NCBI RefSeq assembly: GCF_900637185.1
Contig: NZ_LR134352.1
Location: 682,001 to 746,000, forward strand
Direction: 5' to 3'
DNA length: 64,000 bases
Source of the DNA: Nocardia asteroides
GTDB taxonomy: Bacteria; Actinomycetota; Actinomycetes; Mycobacteriales; Mycobacteriaceae
Position numbers and translations under genes: made by a program
The notes under the pieces: generated by a model
What the model saw: the letters and a program-made list of their open reading frames with translations, nothing else
What the model was told of the DNA's origin: nothing
Database searches by the model: none
Shown: in pieces, positions 19,452-27,042 of the stretch
How the letters are laid out: every line of letters starts with the position of its first letter
Position numbering within the stretch: the first letter of the stretch is position 1

Positions 19452-19787
19452 ATGTACGCACACCTCGTCTGGTTCGACCGGCCGCGCACGGCGGCGGAAC
19501 TGGCCGCCGCCGACTTCGCCAGCGCGAACCGCATCGCACCCGCACTGGCCACGGTGCCGGGCCTGCTCGACTACTACGAACTGCGCCGACCCGACGGTTC
19601 CGGCGTGGTGATCGGTTTCGGCGAGTCCGAGGCGGCGCTGGACGCGGTCCGCGCGGCCATCCTCGCCACCGAACTGCTGCCCGGTGAGGACCCGGCCCTG
19701 CTGCCCGGCCCGGATCGGGTGGAGATCTATCCCGTACTGCGGCACAACGACACGGCCGCCATCTACGCCGAGGAGGCGCGGTCATGA
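19452..19787 (+). CDS. Small cytosolic protein, possible ABM-like ferredoxin-fold protein
   Basis: A 111-residue protein. The opening strand MYAHLVWFDRP, a helix, VPGLLDYYELRRPDGSGVVIGFGES and another helix suggest a dimeric alpha/beta-barrel of the antibiotic-biosynthesis-monooxygenase type, but no diagnostic residue confirms it. The ATG at 19452 has GGAG 8 nt upstream. Its stop overlaps the start of the YceI gene (ATGA), so the pair is coupled. No specific function is claimed. Confidence 0.7.
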   Translation: MYAHLVWFDRPRTAAELAAADFASANRIAPALATVPGLLDYYELRRPDGSGVVIGFGESEAALDAVRAAILATELLPGEDPALLPGPDRVEIYPVLRHNDTAAIYAEEARS

Positions 19788-20404
19788 ACTGGATCATGCT
19801 GGGGGAGCGCCGCTCGGTGGACTGGGACGCCACCCCGCGCGACTGCACCGCGCAGTTCCGCGTCGGCCACTTCGGTGGTGCCGTCACGGGCACGGTGCCG
19901 GTGCTGGCGGGCAGGCTGACGGTCGGTCCCGACGGGCAGCCGACCGCCGTCACCGGCGTCGCCGACCTCGCCGCCATCACCACCGGCAACGCCAGGCGCG
20001 ACCGTGACCTGCGCAAACCTCGCCTGCTGGACCTCGACCGGCACCCGCGCATGTACTTCGCCGCCGACGACATCACCGGCACCGACGGGGAGTGGCGGGT
20101 CTCCGGCGTGGCCACGGTGCGCGGCCGCGACGTACCGCTGGTCTTCACCGTCACCCGGTTCACCCTCGGGGACGAGACGGTGACGGTGAGCGCCGAAGCC
20201 GTGCTGGATCGCAGGCTGCTCGGACTGCGGGTGCCCGAGTTCGTGATCGGGCGCTGCGTGCGGATCGCGGTGCAGGTGGTGCTGCGGCCCTACAGGTCGG
20301 CCAGCGCCAGCCCGGTCAGCGGGCTGCCGAGCCGGGCCAGCTCGGTATCGGTGCCCGAGGCCACGTCCACCAGCCTGATGCCGCCGCCGAGATCGCTCAC
20401 ATAG
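19784..20404 (+). CDS. YceI-family lipid-binding protein with readthrough-like C-terminus
   Basis: A 206-residue frame whose first 169 residues form a YceI beta-barrel: SVDWDATPRDCTAQFRVGHF, LTGNARRDRDL-like LAAITTGNARRDRDLRKP, HPRMYFAADDI, VSGVATVRGRDVPLVFTV. Family members bind polyisoprenoids or other amphiphiles; there is no signal peptide here, so this one is probably cytosolic. After VVLRPY the frame runs 36 residues into the antisense of the convergent propeller gene, giving a Ser/Pro-rich end unlike the family. The two genes overlap by 115 bp. The true ancestral stop may have been lost. Confidence 0.82.
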   Translation: MNWIMLGERRSVDWDATPRDCTAQFRVGHFGGAVTGTVPVLAGRLTVGPDGQPTAVTGVADLAAITTGNARRDRDLRKPRLLDLDRHPRMYFAADDITGTDGEWRVSGVATVRGRDVPLVFTVTRFTLGDETVTVSAEAVLDRRLLGLRVPEFVIGRCVRIAVQVVLRPYRSASASPVSGLPSRASSVSVPEATSTSLMPPPRSLT

Positions 20405-21177
20405 AAGGAGCAGCCGAGACCGGCCAGGCCGATCGCCTCCCGATAGCCGGTCGACAGCACCTTCGGCGCGCCGACCTCGGGCTGCACCGTGGCCGCGTAG
20501 AGGGCATTGCCCTCCGGTTTGCGGCCACGGTCGGTCCACACCAGGTGGCTCGGGCCGGACAGTTCCAGGTCGATCGGCTCGGGCAGGTCCTGCCACAGCA
20601 GCTCGATATCGGGGCGATCGGCCGGGTCGGCCCCGGGCGGCAGCTCGATCGGGGCGCGGAAGATGCGGCCGTCGCCCGCCTTGGCCGCGCCCTTCTGCGA
20701 CCAGTAGACGAGGCGACGATCCATGTCCACGCAGATGCCGACGCACCAGTCGCGGACCTCGCGCGGGTCGCGCCCGGTCACCACGATCGGATGCAGGTCG
20801 TTGCCGTGCAGGTCGCAGGTGAGCACCGCCATGCCCTCGCGGTCGCACCAATACAGCCTGCCCGCTTCGAAATCGGCGGTGAGCTGCTTGCCGGTGGTGA
20901 AGGCGCCGGGCGCCACGATGGTGGTGCGGTTGCCGCCGTCGAGGTCGACCCGCTCGATGGAACCGTTGGGCGTGAAGAACTCCGGTTCGGTGTCCGGGTC
21001 CGCGCCGGGATCGGGCTCGCCCATGTTCGTCCAATAGATATGGCCGCGCAGCTGATCCACCACCACGCCGTCGGGGAATCGGTCGAGTCCGTCGACCACC
21101 GTGCGCACCGAGCGGCCGTCGAGCGAGACGGCGTGCATGACATTGGCTTTCAGGTCCAGCGCGAGCAGCTCGGTCAT
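20290..21177 (-). CDS. YWTD-repeat beta-propeller protein
   Basis: A 295-residue cytosolic protein with repeated YWTD-like blade signatures: IYWTNMGEPD, LYWCDREGMA, VYWSQKGAAK and LVWTDRGRKP, plus GSIERVDLDGGNRTTIV. This is the six-bladed propeller seen in low-density-lipoprotein-receptor-like and SMP-30-like proteins; whether it is an enzyme (lactonase, lyase) cannot be decided. Its ATG overlaps the stop of the upstream dehydrogenase (ATGA). Its 3' end overlaps the YceI gene in antisense. Confidence 0.8.
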   Translation of the reverse strand: MTELLALDLKANVMHAVSLDGRSVRTVVDGLDRFPDGVVVDQLRGHIYWTNMGEPDPGADPDTEPEFFTPNGSIERVDLDGGNRTTIVAPGAFTTGKQLTADFEAGRLYWCDREGMAVLTCDLHGNDLHPIVVTGRDPREVRDWCVGICVDMDRRLVYWSQKGAAKAGDGRIFRAPIELPPGADPADRPDIELLWQDLPEPIDLELSGPSHLVWTDRGRKPEGNALYAATVQPEVGAPKVLSTGYREAIGLAGLGCSFYVSDLGGGIRLVDVASGTDTELARLGSPLTGLALADL

Positions 21178-21866
21178 CGGTTCGGCTTCGGGTAGTCGTC
21201 GTAGAAGCCCTCGCCGGTCTTCACGCCGAGCTTGCCCGCGTCGACATAGCGATGCAGCAGCGCCTCGCGTTTGATGGCGGCCCAGATGCGATTGAAGATG
21301 AAGCCGGTGCTCTCCTTGTGCACCTGGAATGGGTGCAGGCCATATTCCGGGAACGTCTTCAGCACGAATTCCAGGACGTCCTGGGAAGTTTCGCCGTCGG
21401 ACATGACATCGAGCACCGTCGACTGCGGCGGCATATAGAAATGTGTGTTGAGCATGCGGTCGGCCGTCGCCAGGCCCGAGGTGAACAGCCTGCTGGCGTA
21501 GGACGAGGAGTTCGAGGCCAGGATCGCGTCGGCGTCGGCGTCGGCCTCGAGCTGGGCGAAGATCTTCTTCTTGAGCTCCAGATTCTCCGGCACCGCCTCG
21601 ACCACCAGCCAGGCGCCCGCGACCGCGTCGGCCTGCTCCGGCACGTACTCGACGGTGCCCGGCGAACCACCGGGCACCTGGGCGGCCACGTCGGGCAGCT
21701 GCTCCTCGACGAAGGCGACCGCGGCCGCGCCCGCCTCGGCGCCGGGATCGGTGATACGCACGAGTCCGCCCCGGGTGGCGAACATCAGCGCGATACGTCT
21801 GCCCAGCGTCCCCGCCCCTACGACGGCGACCGGGCGATCCAGATGATTCTGCGGAACACTGCTCAC
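21174..21866 (-). CDS. 3-hydroxyacyl-CoA dehydrogenase-like protein with internal C-terminal-domain deletion
   Basis: A 230-residue protein. The Rossmann domain is complete: VAVVGAGTLGRRIALMFA, then VVEAVPENLELKKKIF, ILASNSSSY, and the active-site region LNTHFYMPPQ. The C-terminal helical domain begins normally (STGFIFNRIWAAIKREAL) and then jumps to the usual family ending (YVDAGKLGVKTGEGFYDDY). About 60 residues of the dimerisation domain present in full-length proteins (about 290 residues) are missing, with the frame intact. The GTG start at 21866 has GAGGGAG upstream. Beta-oxidation-type activity is expected for the family but doubtful for this form. Confidence 0.8.
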   Translation of the reverse strand: MSSVPQNHLDRPVAVVGAGTLGRRIALMFATRGGLVRITDPGAEAGAAAVAFVEEQLPDVAAQVPGGSPGTVEYVPEQADAVAGAWLVVEAVPENLELKKKIFAQLEADADADAILASNSSSYASRLFTSGLATADRMLNTHFYMPPQSTVLDVMSDGETSQDVLEFVLKTFPEYGLHPFQVHKESTGFIFNRIWAAIKREALLHRYVDAGKLGVKTGEGFYDDYPKPNR

Positions 21867-22022
21867 GACGACTCCCTCTGCATCCGGTGACGGGACGAAC
21901 TCGGGTGGCGCGGACCTCGGTGGCTCAGCGCTTCGAGCCTAGCGGTCAGAATGTGATTGTCTTATCCTCACGTTCTTCACCTTCTTCACGTTCTTCGCAC
22001 GTCAGCACTAGGGGGCTCATCC

Positions 22023-23378
22023 ATGACCACACTGGCCTCCGGACTCTTCATCGATTGGGAAGAGCTGACGGGGCAGACGAAGTTCGTGGTCGACCTGGTG
22101 AGTTTTCCGATCTTCAGCGCGCTGGCCGGCTGGCTCACCAACTGGACCGGCGTGCTCATGCTGTTCTGGCCGGTCCAGTTCAAGGGCTTCCGGGTCCCGA
22201 TGCTGCACGTGCTGTACCCGTACCTGCCGCGGCGGGTGCAGGTGCTGCCGACCTTCTCCGGCGACGGGCGCAGGCTCGGCTTCCAGGGCTTCATCCCGGC
22301 CCGGTCGGAGAAGATGGCCAGTATCTGCGTCGACAAGGCGCTGATGCGCATCGGCAGCCCGCGCGACTTCATCCACGAGCTCGACCTCGACGGCATCGGT
22401 GACTACCTCGCCGAACGGGCCCGCGACCAGGTGCAGCCGATCGTGGACGAGATCATGTACCGGGAGAACCCGGACCTGTGGCGCTCGCTGCCGCGGCCGG
22501 TGAAGCAGGCGGTCTACCAGCGCGTCGACAAGAATCTGCCCGCGCTGTGCCGACGCGCCTTCGCGAGCCTGGGCGACAACATCGACCAGCTGCTCGACGT
22601 GAAGAACTTCGTGATCAGGTACCTGGAGAAGAACCCCTACATCCTCAAGGACCTCACCACCACCATCGCGGCGCCGGAACTGAAGTTCATGGCCAGGATC
22701 GGTCTGCTCGGCGCGCCGTTCGGCCTGGTACTGGCCCTGTACCTGCACGTGCACTCGCGGATCCCGTACTGGGGTGCGGTGCCGTCGTGGGTGATCGTGC
22801 TGCTGGCCTCGGCCGCGATCGGCGTGATCGTGAACGTCATCGCGATCAAGATGGTCTTCGAGCCGGGCGACCCGCAGCCGCGCTACAAGTACCTGTGGCG
22901 CCAGGCGCTGCTGGCCAAGCGGCAGCCGCAGGCGGCGACCGACCTCGCCCACATCCTGGCCTACCAGGTGCTGACGGTGGAGAACCTGTCCAACGAGCTG
23001 CTCGAGGGCCCGAACGGGGACAAGACCAGGCAGCTGATCGAGCGGGTGGTGGCCGAGGAGATCCATCAGCAGCTCGGCCCGACCGCGTTCATGGTGCGCG
23101 CGGCGATCGGCCGCAAGGGCTTCGACAACCTGGCCACCGCGGGCGCGGGCGCTGGTCTGAGCCTGGCGCCGGGCATGGTCGACGACGAGAAGTTCGTGCT
23201 GGAACAGGCCAAAAAGATCGACGCCTTCGCCGACCGCAAGCTGCAGAAACTGACGCCGGGCGAGTTCATGGAGATGTTCTATGCCGCGGTGGAGCAGGAC
23301 GCCTGGCTGCTGTACCTGCACGGTGGCGTACTCGGTGTCGCGGTGGGCGCGATGCACCTGCTGACCTTCGGCTGGTAG
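22023..23378 (+). CDS. DUF445-family membrane protein
   Basis: A 451-residue protein. An N-terminal membrane segment (VSFPIFSALAGWLTNWTGVLMLF, residues about 25-48) is followed by the DUF445 feature GFQGFIPARSEKMA. A long soluble helical middle and two central helices (IGLLGAPFGLVLALYL and WVIVLLASAAIGVIVNVIAI) follow, then a second DUF445-like repeat (VFEPG, QALLAKRQPQAATDLAHIL) and a C-terminal helix (GGVLGVAVGAMHLLTF). The ATG at 22023 follows AGGGGG. The family's function is unknown. The gene is alone and divergent from the dehydrogenase. Confidence 0.87.
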   Translation: MTTLASGLFIDWEELTGQTKFVVDLVSFPIFSALAGWLTNWTGVLMLFWPVQFKGFRVPMLHVLYPYLPRRVQVLPTFSGDGRRLGFQGFIPARSEKMASICVDKALMRIGSPRDFIHELDLDGIGDYLAERARDQVQPIVDEIMYRENPDLWRSLPRPVKQAVYQRVDKNLPALCRRAFASLGDNIDQLLDVKNFVIRYLEKNPYILKDLTTTIAAPELKFMARIGLLGAPFGLVLALYLHVHSRIPYWGAVPSWVIVLLASAAIGVIVNVIAIKMVFEPGDPQPRYKYLWRQALLAKRQPQAATDLAHILAYQVLTVENLSNELLEGPNGDKTRQLIERVVAEEIHQQLGPTAFMVRAAIGRKGFDNLATAGAGAGLSLAPGMVDDEKFVLEQAKKIDAFADRKLQKLTPGEFMEMFYAAVEQDAWLLYLHGGVLGVAVGAMHLLTFGW

Positions 23379-23392
23379 CCCTTCCCCAATAA

Positions 23393-23408
23393 CAAGCACG
23401 CATGCTTG
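23393..23408. promoter_or_regulatory. Palindrome, candidate operator upstream of the TIGR03084 gene
   Basis: CAAGCA (23393-23398), CGCA, TGCTTG (23403-23408), inside a locally AT-rich stretch 78 nt before the start of the next gene. It looks like a dimeric regulator site; the regulator is not identifiable. Confidence 0.45.
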
Positions 23409-23486
23409 CATTTTTCTCGGCCCGCTGAGATTCTTGGTGACGAGGCGCACCCGTACCGGGTCGCGCCACGATCGGCAAGGGAACAG

Positions 23487-24278
23487 ATGGCTGACCTCGC
23501 AGCACTCCTCGACGACTTCGCCGCCGAATGCGCGGATCTGGAAAGTCTGGTCGCACCGCTGACCCCCGCGCAGTGGCAGACCGCGACCCCGTCGCCCGGG
23601 TGGGACATCACCACCCAGATCGCCCACCTGACCTGGACCGACGAGGTCTCCGTGCTCGCCGCCACCGACGGCGACACCTTCGCGAAACTGCTCGCCGAGG
23701 CCGCGCCGAAGATGTTCACCTTCGTCGACGAGGCCGCCGAGGAAGTGGCGCGGACCCCACCGGCCGAACTGCTGGAACGCTGGCGCGCCGGCCGTGCCGA
23801 GCTGATCGCCGCGCTGGCGGCCGTGCCCGCGGGCACCAAGCTGCCCTGGTTCGGCCCGCCGATGAGCCCCGCGTCGATGATCTCGGCCCGGATCATGGAG
23901 ACCTGGGCGCACGGTCAGGACGTCGCCGACGCGCTGGGTGTGGAGCGCACGCCGACCGCCCGGCTGCGCACCGTCGCCCACATCAGCGTGCGCACCCGCA
24001 ACTTCGCCTACACCGTGCACGGGCAGTCGGGGCCCACCGAGGAATTCCGGGTGGAGTTGACCGCACCCGACGGCAGCCTGTGGACCTGGGGCCCGGAAGA
24101 CGCGAAACAGCGCGTGAGCGGCCCGGCGGTGGACTTCTGCCTGCTCACCACCCAGCGCAGGCATCGCGACGACGCCGCGCTGGTCACCGAGGGCCCCGAC
24201 GCCGAGCACTGGCTCACCATCGCCCAGGCCTTCGCCGGCCCACCGGGAGCGGGCCGGGAAGCAGGACAGTTCGCCTGA
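23487..24278 (+). CDS. TIGR03084-family DinB-like metal-binding protein
   Basis: A 263-residue protein of the mycothiol-dependent maleylpyruvate isomerase/DinB-like superfamily, TIGR03084 branch. The N-terminal helical bundle has PSPGWDITTQIAHLTWTDE (first metal-ligand His) and ARIMETWAHGQDVADALG (the H-x3-D second ligand site). A C-terminal domain with RTRNFAYTVHG follows. Members bind a divalent metal and probably mycothiol. The ATG at 23487 (MADLAALLDDF) follows AAGGGA; an upstream extension to 23406 would run through the palindrome and is unlikely. Substrate unknown. Confidence 0.87.
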   Translation: MADLAALLDDFAAECADLESLVAPLTPAQWQTATPSPGWDITTQIAHLTWTDEVSVLAATDGDTFAKLLAEAAPKMFTFVDEAAEEVARTPPAELLERWRAGRAELIAALAAVPAGTKLPWFGPPMSPASMISARIMETWAHGQDVADALGVERTPTARLRTVAHISVRTRNFAYTVHGQSGPTEEFRVELTAPDGSLWTWGPEDAKQRVSGPAVDFCLLTTQRRHRDDAALVTEGPDAEHWLTIAQAFAGPPGAGREAGQFA

Positions 24279-24447
24279 TTCTTGGAACACAGGCGAGCGC
24301 CAGTCTCTGAGCGCCATCCGTGCCGACTGCCCCGGACTTCATTGGCCGGGGGCTGACCTCCGTGGCAGTCGTGAACGACGCTCGCCTGCCTTCCGGGAAT
24401 ACCCGCTCACCGGGTGTGAGAAACAACCGGTGCCCGGTTTCCCGTAC

Positions 24448-24467
24448 TGACCTGTTTCGATAGGTCA
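24448..24467. promoter_or_regulatory. Operator-like palindrome 1 upstream of the exported protein
   Basis: TGACCT (24448-24453), 8 bases, AGGTCA (24462-24467), perfect arms. Regulator unknown. Confidence 0.45.
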
Positions 24468-24503
24468 TTTGTCCAAGTGTGGTCCTGATCACGCCGGTCG
24501 GAC

Positions 24504-24525
24504 GGTGCTAACTACAGCTAGCACC
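24504..24525. promoter_or_regulatory. Operator-like palindrome 2 upstream of the exported protein
   Basis: GGTGCTA (24504-24510), 8 bases, TAGCACC (24519-24525). The spacer adds two further pairs (CT with AG), so 9 of 11 positions are symmetric. It lies 86 nt before the start codon of the exported protein and is a candidate regulator site. Confidence 0.5.
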
Positions 24526-24610
24526 CCGTACCGTGGAATCAGCGCGTGGCTTTCAACGATGCGGGCCCCGTCTCCTCGGGTACACCCACAGGCACAGGAA
24601 GGACCGCATC

Positions 24611-25288
24611 GTGACCGCACGCCGACCCGCTCAGACCGCTCGCCTGGCCACGACCGTCGTCGCCGGCGCCGCCAGTCTCTGCCTCACCTTCGCCGCGGGC
24701 GCCTACATCGTCAACCACATGCCCGAACCCACCGCGCCATCGGGCTCCGGCGCTTCCGCGCCCGGCGCCGAACCCGTCCCCGGATTCCGTCGGCCCGCGC
24801 TCGCCGACCCGGGCACACCCCGGCTCACCACCGATATCGTCACCGTGGCGTTCGCGACCGAGCAGCCGCGCACGGCCCAGGCCGCGGCCACCCAGCAGTC
24901 CGGGGTCGGTGCGACGCCGGACGATTCGACACTGGCGGGCCGGGTGCGGATCGGCACCACCTACGTCGGCGCCCAGGTCGCGCCCGCGCGCACCGACACG
25001 ATCGCGCTCACCGTGGACACCAATCTGGTGACCATGGCGTCGAAATACCTCGGTATCACCGTGGATCCGGCCGGCGTGACCGCGCTGCGCACCGAACTCG
25101 ACACCCGCCGCGGCGAACTGGTCTTCGTGCTCTCCGATCCCGGCCTCGGCAGCCACACGCTGCGGGTCGAACGGGTGCAGAAGCCGGGCACCACCGCACC
25201 GGACGAGACCGCGCCCGCGGACACCGAACTCCCCGGCGAGCAGGTCGCCGAGCCCGCCGAAGAAGCGCCGACTACCGTCGGCGTGTGA
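24611..25288 (+). CDS. Membrane-anchored or exported protein of unknown function
   Basis: A 225-residue protein. A single N-terminal hydrophobic helix (TTVVAGAASLCLTFAAGAYI, residues about 13-32) acts as an anchor or uncleaved signal, and a Pro/Ala-rich stretch follows. The outside domain contains RVRIGTTYVGAQVAPARTDTIALTV and ELDTRRGELVFVLSDPGLGSHTLRVERV, and the tail is acidic and Pro/Thr-rich. I recognise no family. The GTG at 24611 follows AAGGACC. The gene ends GTGTGA, overlapping the start of the L-2-hydroxyglutarate oxidase gene by 4 nt, so the two are translated together despite their different compartments. Confidence 0.75.
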   Translation: MTARRPAQTARLATTVVAGAASLCLTFAAGAYIVNHMPEPTAPSGSGASAPGAEPVPGFRRPALADPGTPRLTTDIVTVAFATEQPRTAQAAATQQSGVGATPDDSTLAGRVRIGTTYVGAQVAPARTDTIALTVDTNLVTMASKYLGITVDPAGVTALRTELDTRRGELVFVLSDPGLGSHTLRVERVQKPGTTAPDETAPADTELPGEQVAEPAEEAPTTVGV

Positions 25289-26490
25289 GTTCTGGCGGCA
25301 CCGGGCGCGGTGCGTACGACTTCTGCGTGCTCGGCGGCGGCATCGTCGGCGTGGCGACGGCCCATCGGCTGTTGACGAAGTTCCCCGGCGCGAGCCTGGT
25401 GCTGGTGGACAAGGAGGCCGGCCTCGGCGCCCACCAGACCGGCCACAACAGCGGGGTCATCCACTCCGGGATCTACTATCCGCCCGACAGTTTGAAGGCC
25501 CGGCTGTGCCGGGCCGGCGCGCGCTGGACCAAGGAGTTCGCCGCCGCCAACGACATTCCGTTCGAGGTGTGCGGAAAACTGCTGGTCGCCACGGATTCCG
25601 CCGAGCACGCGCGGATGCTGGACCTCTACGAGCGGTCCATCGCCAACGGTGTCGAGGTGGAGGCGATCGACGCGGCCGAACTGGTCCGGCGCGAGCCCCG
25701 GATCACCGGCGTCGGCGCACTGTTCGTACCCGCGACCGGGATCATCGACTACGCGAAGGTCACCGCCGCGCTCGCCGAGCAGGTGCGGGCCATGGGCGGG
25801 CGGATCGCGCTCGGCACCCGGATCGAGGCCATCGCCGAATCCGATTCGGCGGTCACCGTTTCCGGCCCGGCGGGCTCGTTCACGGCGAACACGCTGGTGG
25901 TCTGCGCCGGTTTGCAGGCCGACCGGATGGCCCGAATGGCCGGAATCCACACCGACTTCCGCATCGTGCCGTTCCGCGGCGAGTACTACCGGCTGCCCGC
26001 GACCCGCGCCGACCTGGTGCGCACGCTCATCTACCCGGTGCCGGATCCGGCACTGCCGTTCCTCGGCGTGCACCTGAGCCCGACCATCGACGGCGAGCTG
26101 ACCGTCGGGCCGAACGCGGTGCTCGGGCTGTCGCGCGAGGGCTATCGCAAGGGCAGCGTCACCGCGCGGGACGCGCTGGACGTACTGGGTTTCCCCGGCT
26201 TCCACCGCGTCGCCCGCGACCATGTCCGGACCGGGGCCCGCGAGCTGCGCAATTCCCTGTTCAAGCGCGGCTATCTGGCCGAATGCCGCCGGTACTGCCC
26301 GGAACTGACCACGGCCGACCTGCTGCCGCACCGCGCGGGCATCCGCGCGCAGGCGGTGCTGCGCGACGGGACGCTGGTGCACGACTTCCTGATCGAGCGC
26401 ACACCGCGCTCGATCCACGTGCTCAACGCGCCCTCACCAGCGGCGACGTCGGCGATGCCGATCGCGGAGTACCTGGTCGACCAGCTCTGA
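25285..26490 (+). CDS. lhgO: L-2-hydroxyglutarate oxidase (FAD-dependent)
   Basis: A 401-residue DAO-family flavoprotein. The N-terminal dinucleotide site is DFCVLGGGIVGVATAHRLL. The LhgO signature GAHQTGHNSGVIHSGIYYPP follows, then PATGIIDYAKVTAALAEQ, the substrate-region FRGEYYRL, and the C-terminal HRAGIRAQAVL and SPAATSAMPIAEYL. It oxidises the metabolic by-product L-2-hydroxyglutarate to 2-oxoglutarate, passing electrons to oxygen or the respiratory chain. The GTG start at 25285 lies inside the upstream stop codon (GTGA). Length matches characterised LhgO proteins. Confidence 0.93.
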   Translation: MSSGGTGRGAYDFCVLGGGIVGVATAHRLLTKFPGASLVLVDKEAGLGAHQTGHNSGVIHSGIYYPPDSLKARLCRAGARWTKEFAAANDIPFEVCGKLLVATDSAEHARMLDLYERSIANGVEVEAIDAAELVRREPRITGVGALFVPATGIIDYAKVTAALAEQVRAMGGRIALGTRIEAIAESDSAVTVSGPAGSFTANTLVVCAGLQADRMARMAGIHTDFRIVPFRGEYYRLPATRADLVRTLIYPVPDPALPFLGVHLSPTIDGELTVGPNAVLGLSREGYRKGSVTARDALDVLGFPGFHRVARDHVRTGARELRNSLFKRGYLAECRRYCPELTTADLLPHRAGIRAQAVLRDGTLVHDFLIERTPRSIHVLNAPSPAATSAMPIAEYLVDQL

Positions 26491-26558
26491 GCGTCATTCC
26501 GGCAAATAAAGAGGACATTTGTAGTAATTTTGAGCCCATCCGTGATCAGGGAGGGCCG

Positions 26559-27032
26559 ATGGGCCACATCAGGTATGCGTGTGACGTCGGCGCCCCCGTC
26601 GACGCCGCCTTCGCCTACGCGGAGAACTTCCGCTTCGTTCCGCACTGGATGACCGGCGTCTCCGGCATCGAGGCCACCGGCGACCCAGACCGGGGTCTCG
26701 GCGCCGCCTTCGCGCTGAAAGTCCGTTTGTTCGGGGTGATTCCGTTGCGCACCACCTGCGAGATCACCGAATACCGGCGCAACGCGGTGATCGGGTATAC
26801 CCTGCGTGGGCGGGTATACGGAACCGTGACACTGCGGTTCGACCCACTCGGCTACGAACGGTCGGTCCTGACCTCCGAAGCCGACTATCCACCACCACGC
26901 GGTGTGTTCGGCCGCCTGTGCCACGGCCTCGTAGACGCGGCCGCGCGATCGGCACTGCGCCGCACGGAGTCGCGGTTGCGAAGGGAGATAGAGGCATTCC
27001 ACGGTACCGATCTTGTCGGCCGCATCGCCTAG
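26559..27032 (+). CDS. SRPBCC-family (polyketide cyclase/START-like) protein
   Basis: A 157-residue protein of the SRPBCC fold. The opening strand HIRYACDVGAPVDAAFAYAENF is followed by VPHWMTGVSGIEATGDPDRGLG, the long strand pair, and a C-terminal amphipathic helix (AARSALRRTESRLRREIEAF). These proteins bind hydrophobic ligands in a deep cavity. The ATG at 26559 follows AGGGAGGG. Upstream there is a short AT-rich stretch with CAAAT (26503-26507) and ATTTG (26517-26521), the probable promoter area. Ligand unknown. Confidence 0.85.
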   Translation: MGHIRYACDVGAPVDAAFAYAENFRFVPHWMTGVSGIEATGDPDRGLGAAFALKVRLFGVIPLRTTCEITEYRRNAVIGYTLRGRVYGTVTLRFDPLGYERSVLTSEADYPPPRGVFGRLCHGLVDAAARSALRRTESRLRREIEAFHGTDLVGRIA

Positions 27033-27042
27033 GGTGGCGGTC

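Larger units (their letters stand above)
24279..24610. other. Structured intergenic region, 332 nt, no protein gene
   Basis: No convincing open frame. It contains nested inverted repeats: CAGGCGAGCG (24290-24299) with CGCTCGCCTG (24379-24388), and inside them CGACTGCC (24324-24331) with GGCAGTCG (24364-24371). Downstream are short hairpins CTCAC-CGGGT-GTGAG (24406-24420) and AACCGG-TGC-CCGGTT (24425-24439). Two operator-like palindromes come next (listed separately). The first part could be a long terminator-like structure or a non-coding RNA; the last part should hold the promoter of the 24611 gene. Confidence 0.5.

Noticed and set aside
11947..19687. Very long plus-strand frames opposite the repeat protein, the HSP90 gene and the LAL regulator
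   Set aside because: They are shadows created by high third-position GC; the minus-strand proteins have clear motifs.
23393..23408. KstR2-type operator
   Set aside because: KstR2 sites need CAAG and CTTG separated by two bases; here the separation is eight, so the palindrome is left unassigned.
22017..24317. A 766-residue minus-strand frame over the DUF445 and TIGR03084 genes
   Set aside because: Composition is antisense-like, and it crosses two recognised genes and the palindrome between them.
24214..24492. A 92-residue minus-strand frame in the structured gap
   Set aside because: It starts in one gene's 3' end, crosses strong inverted repeats, has no ribosome site and no protein-like pattern.
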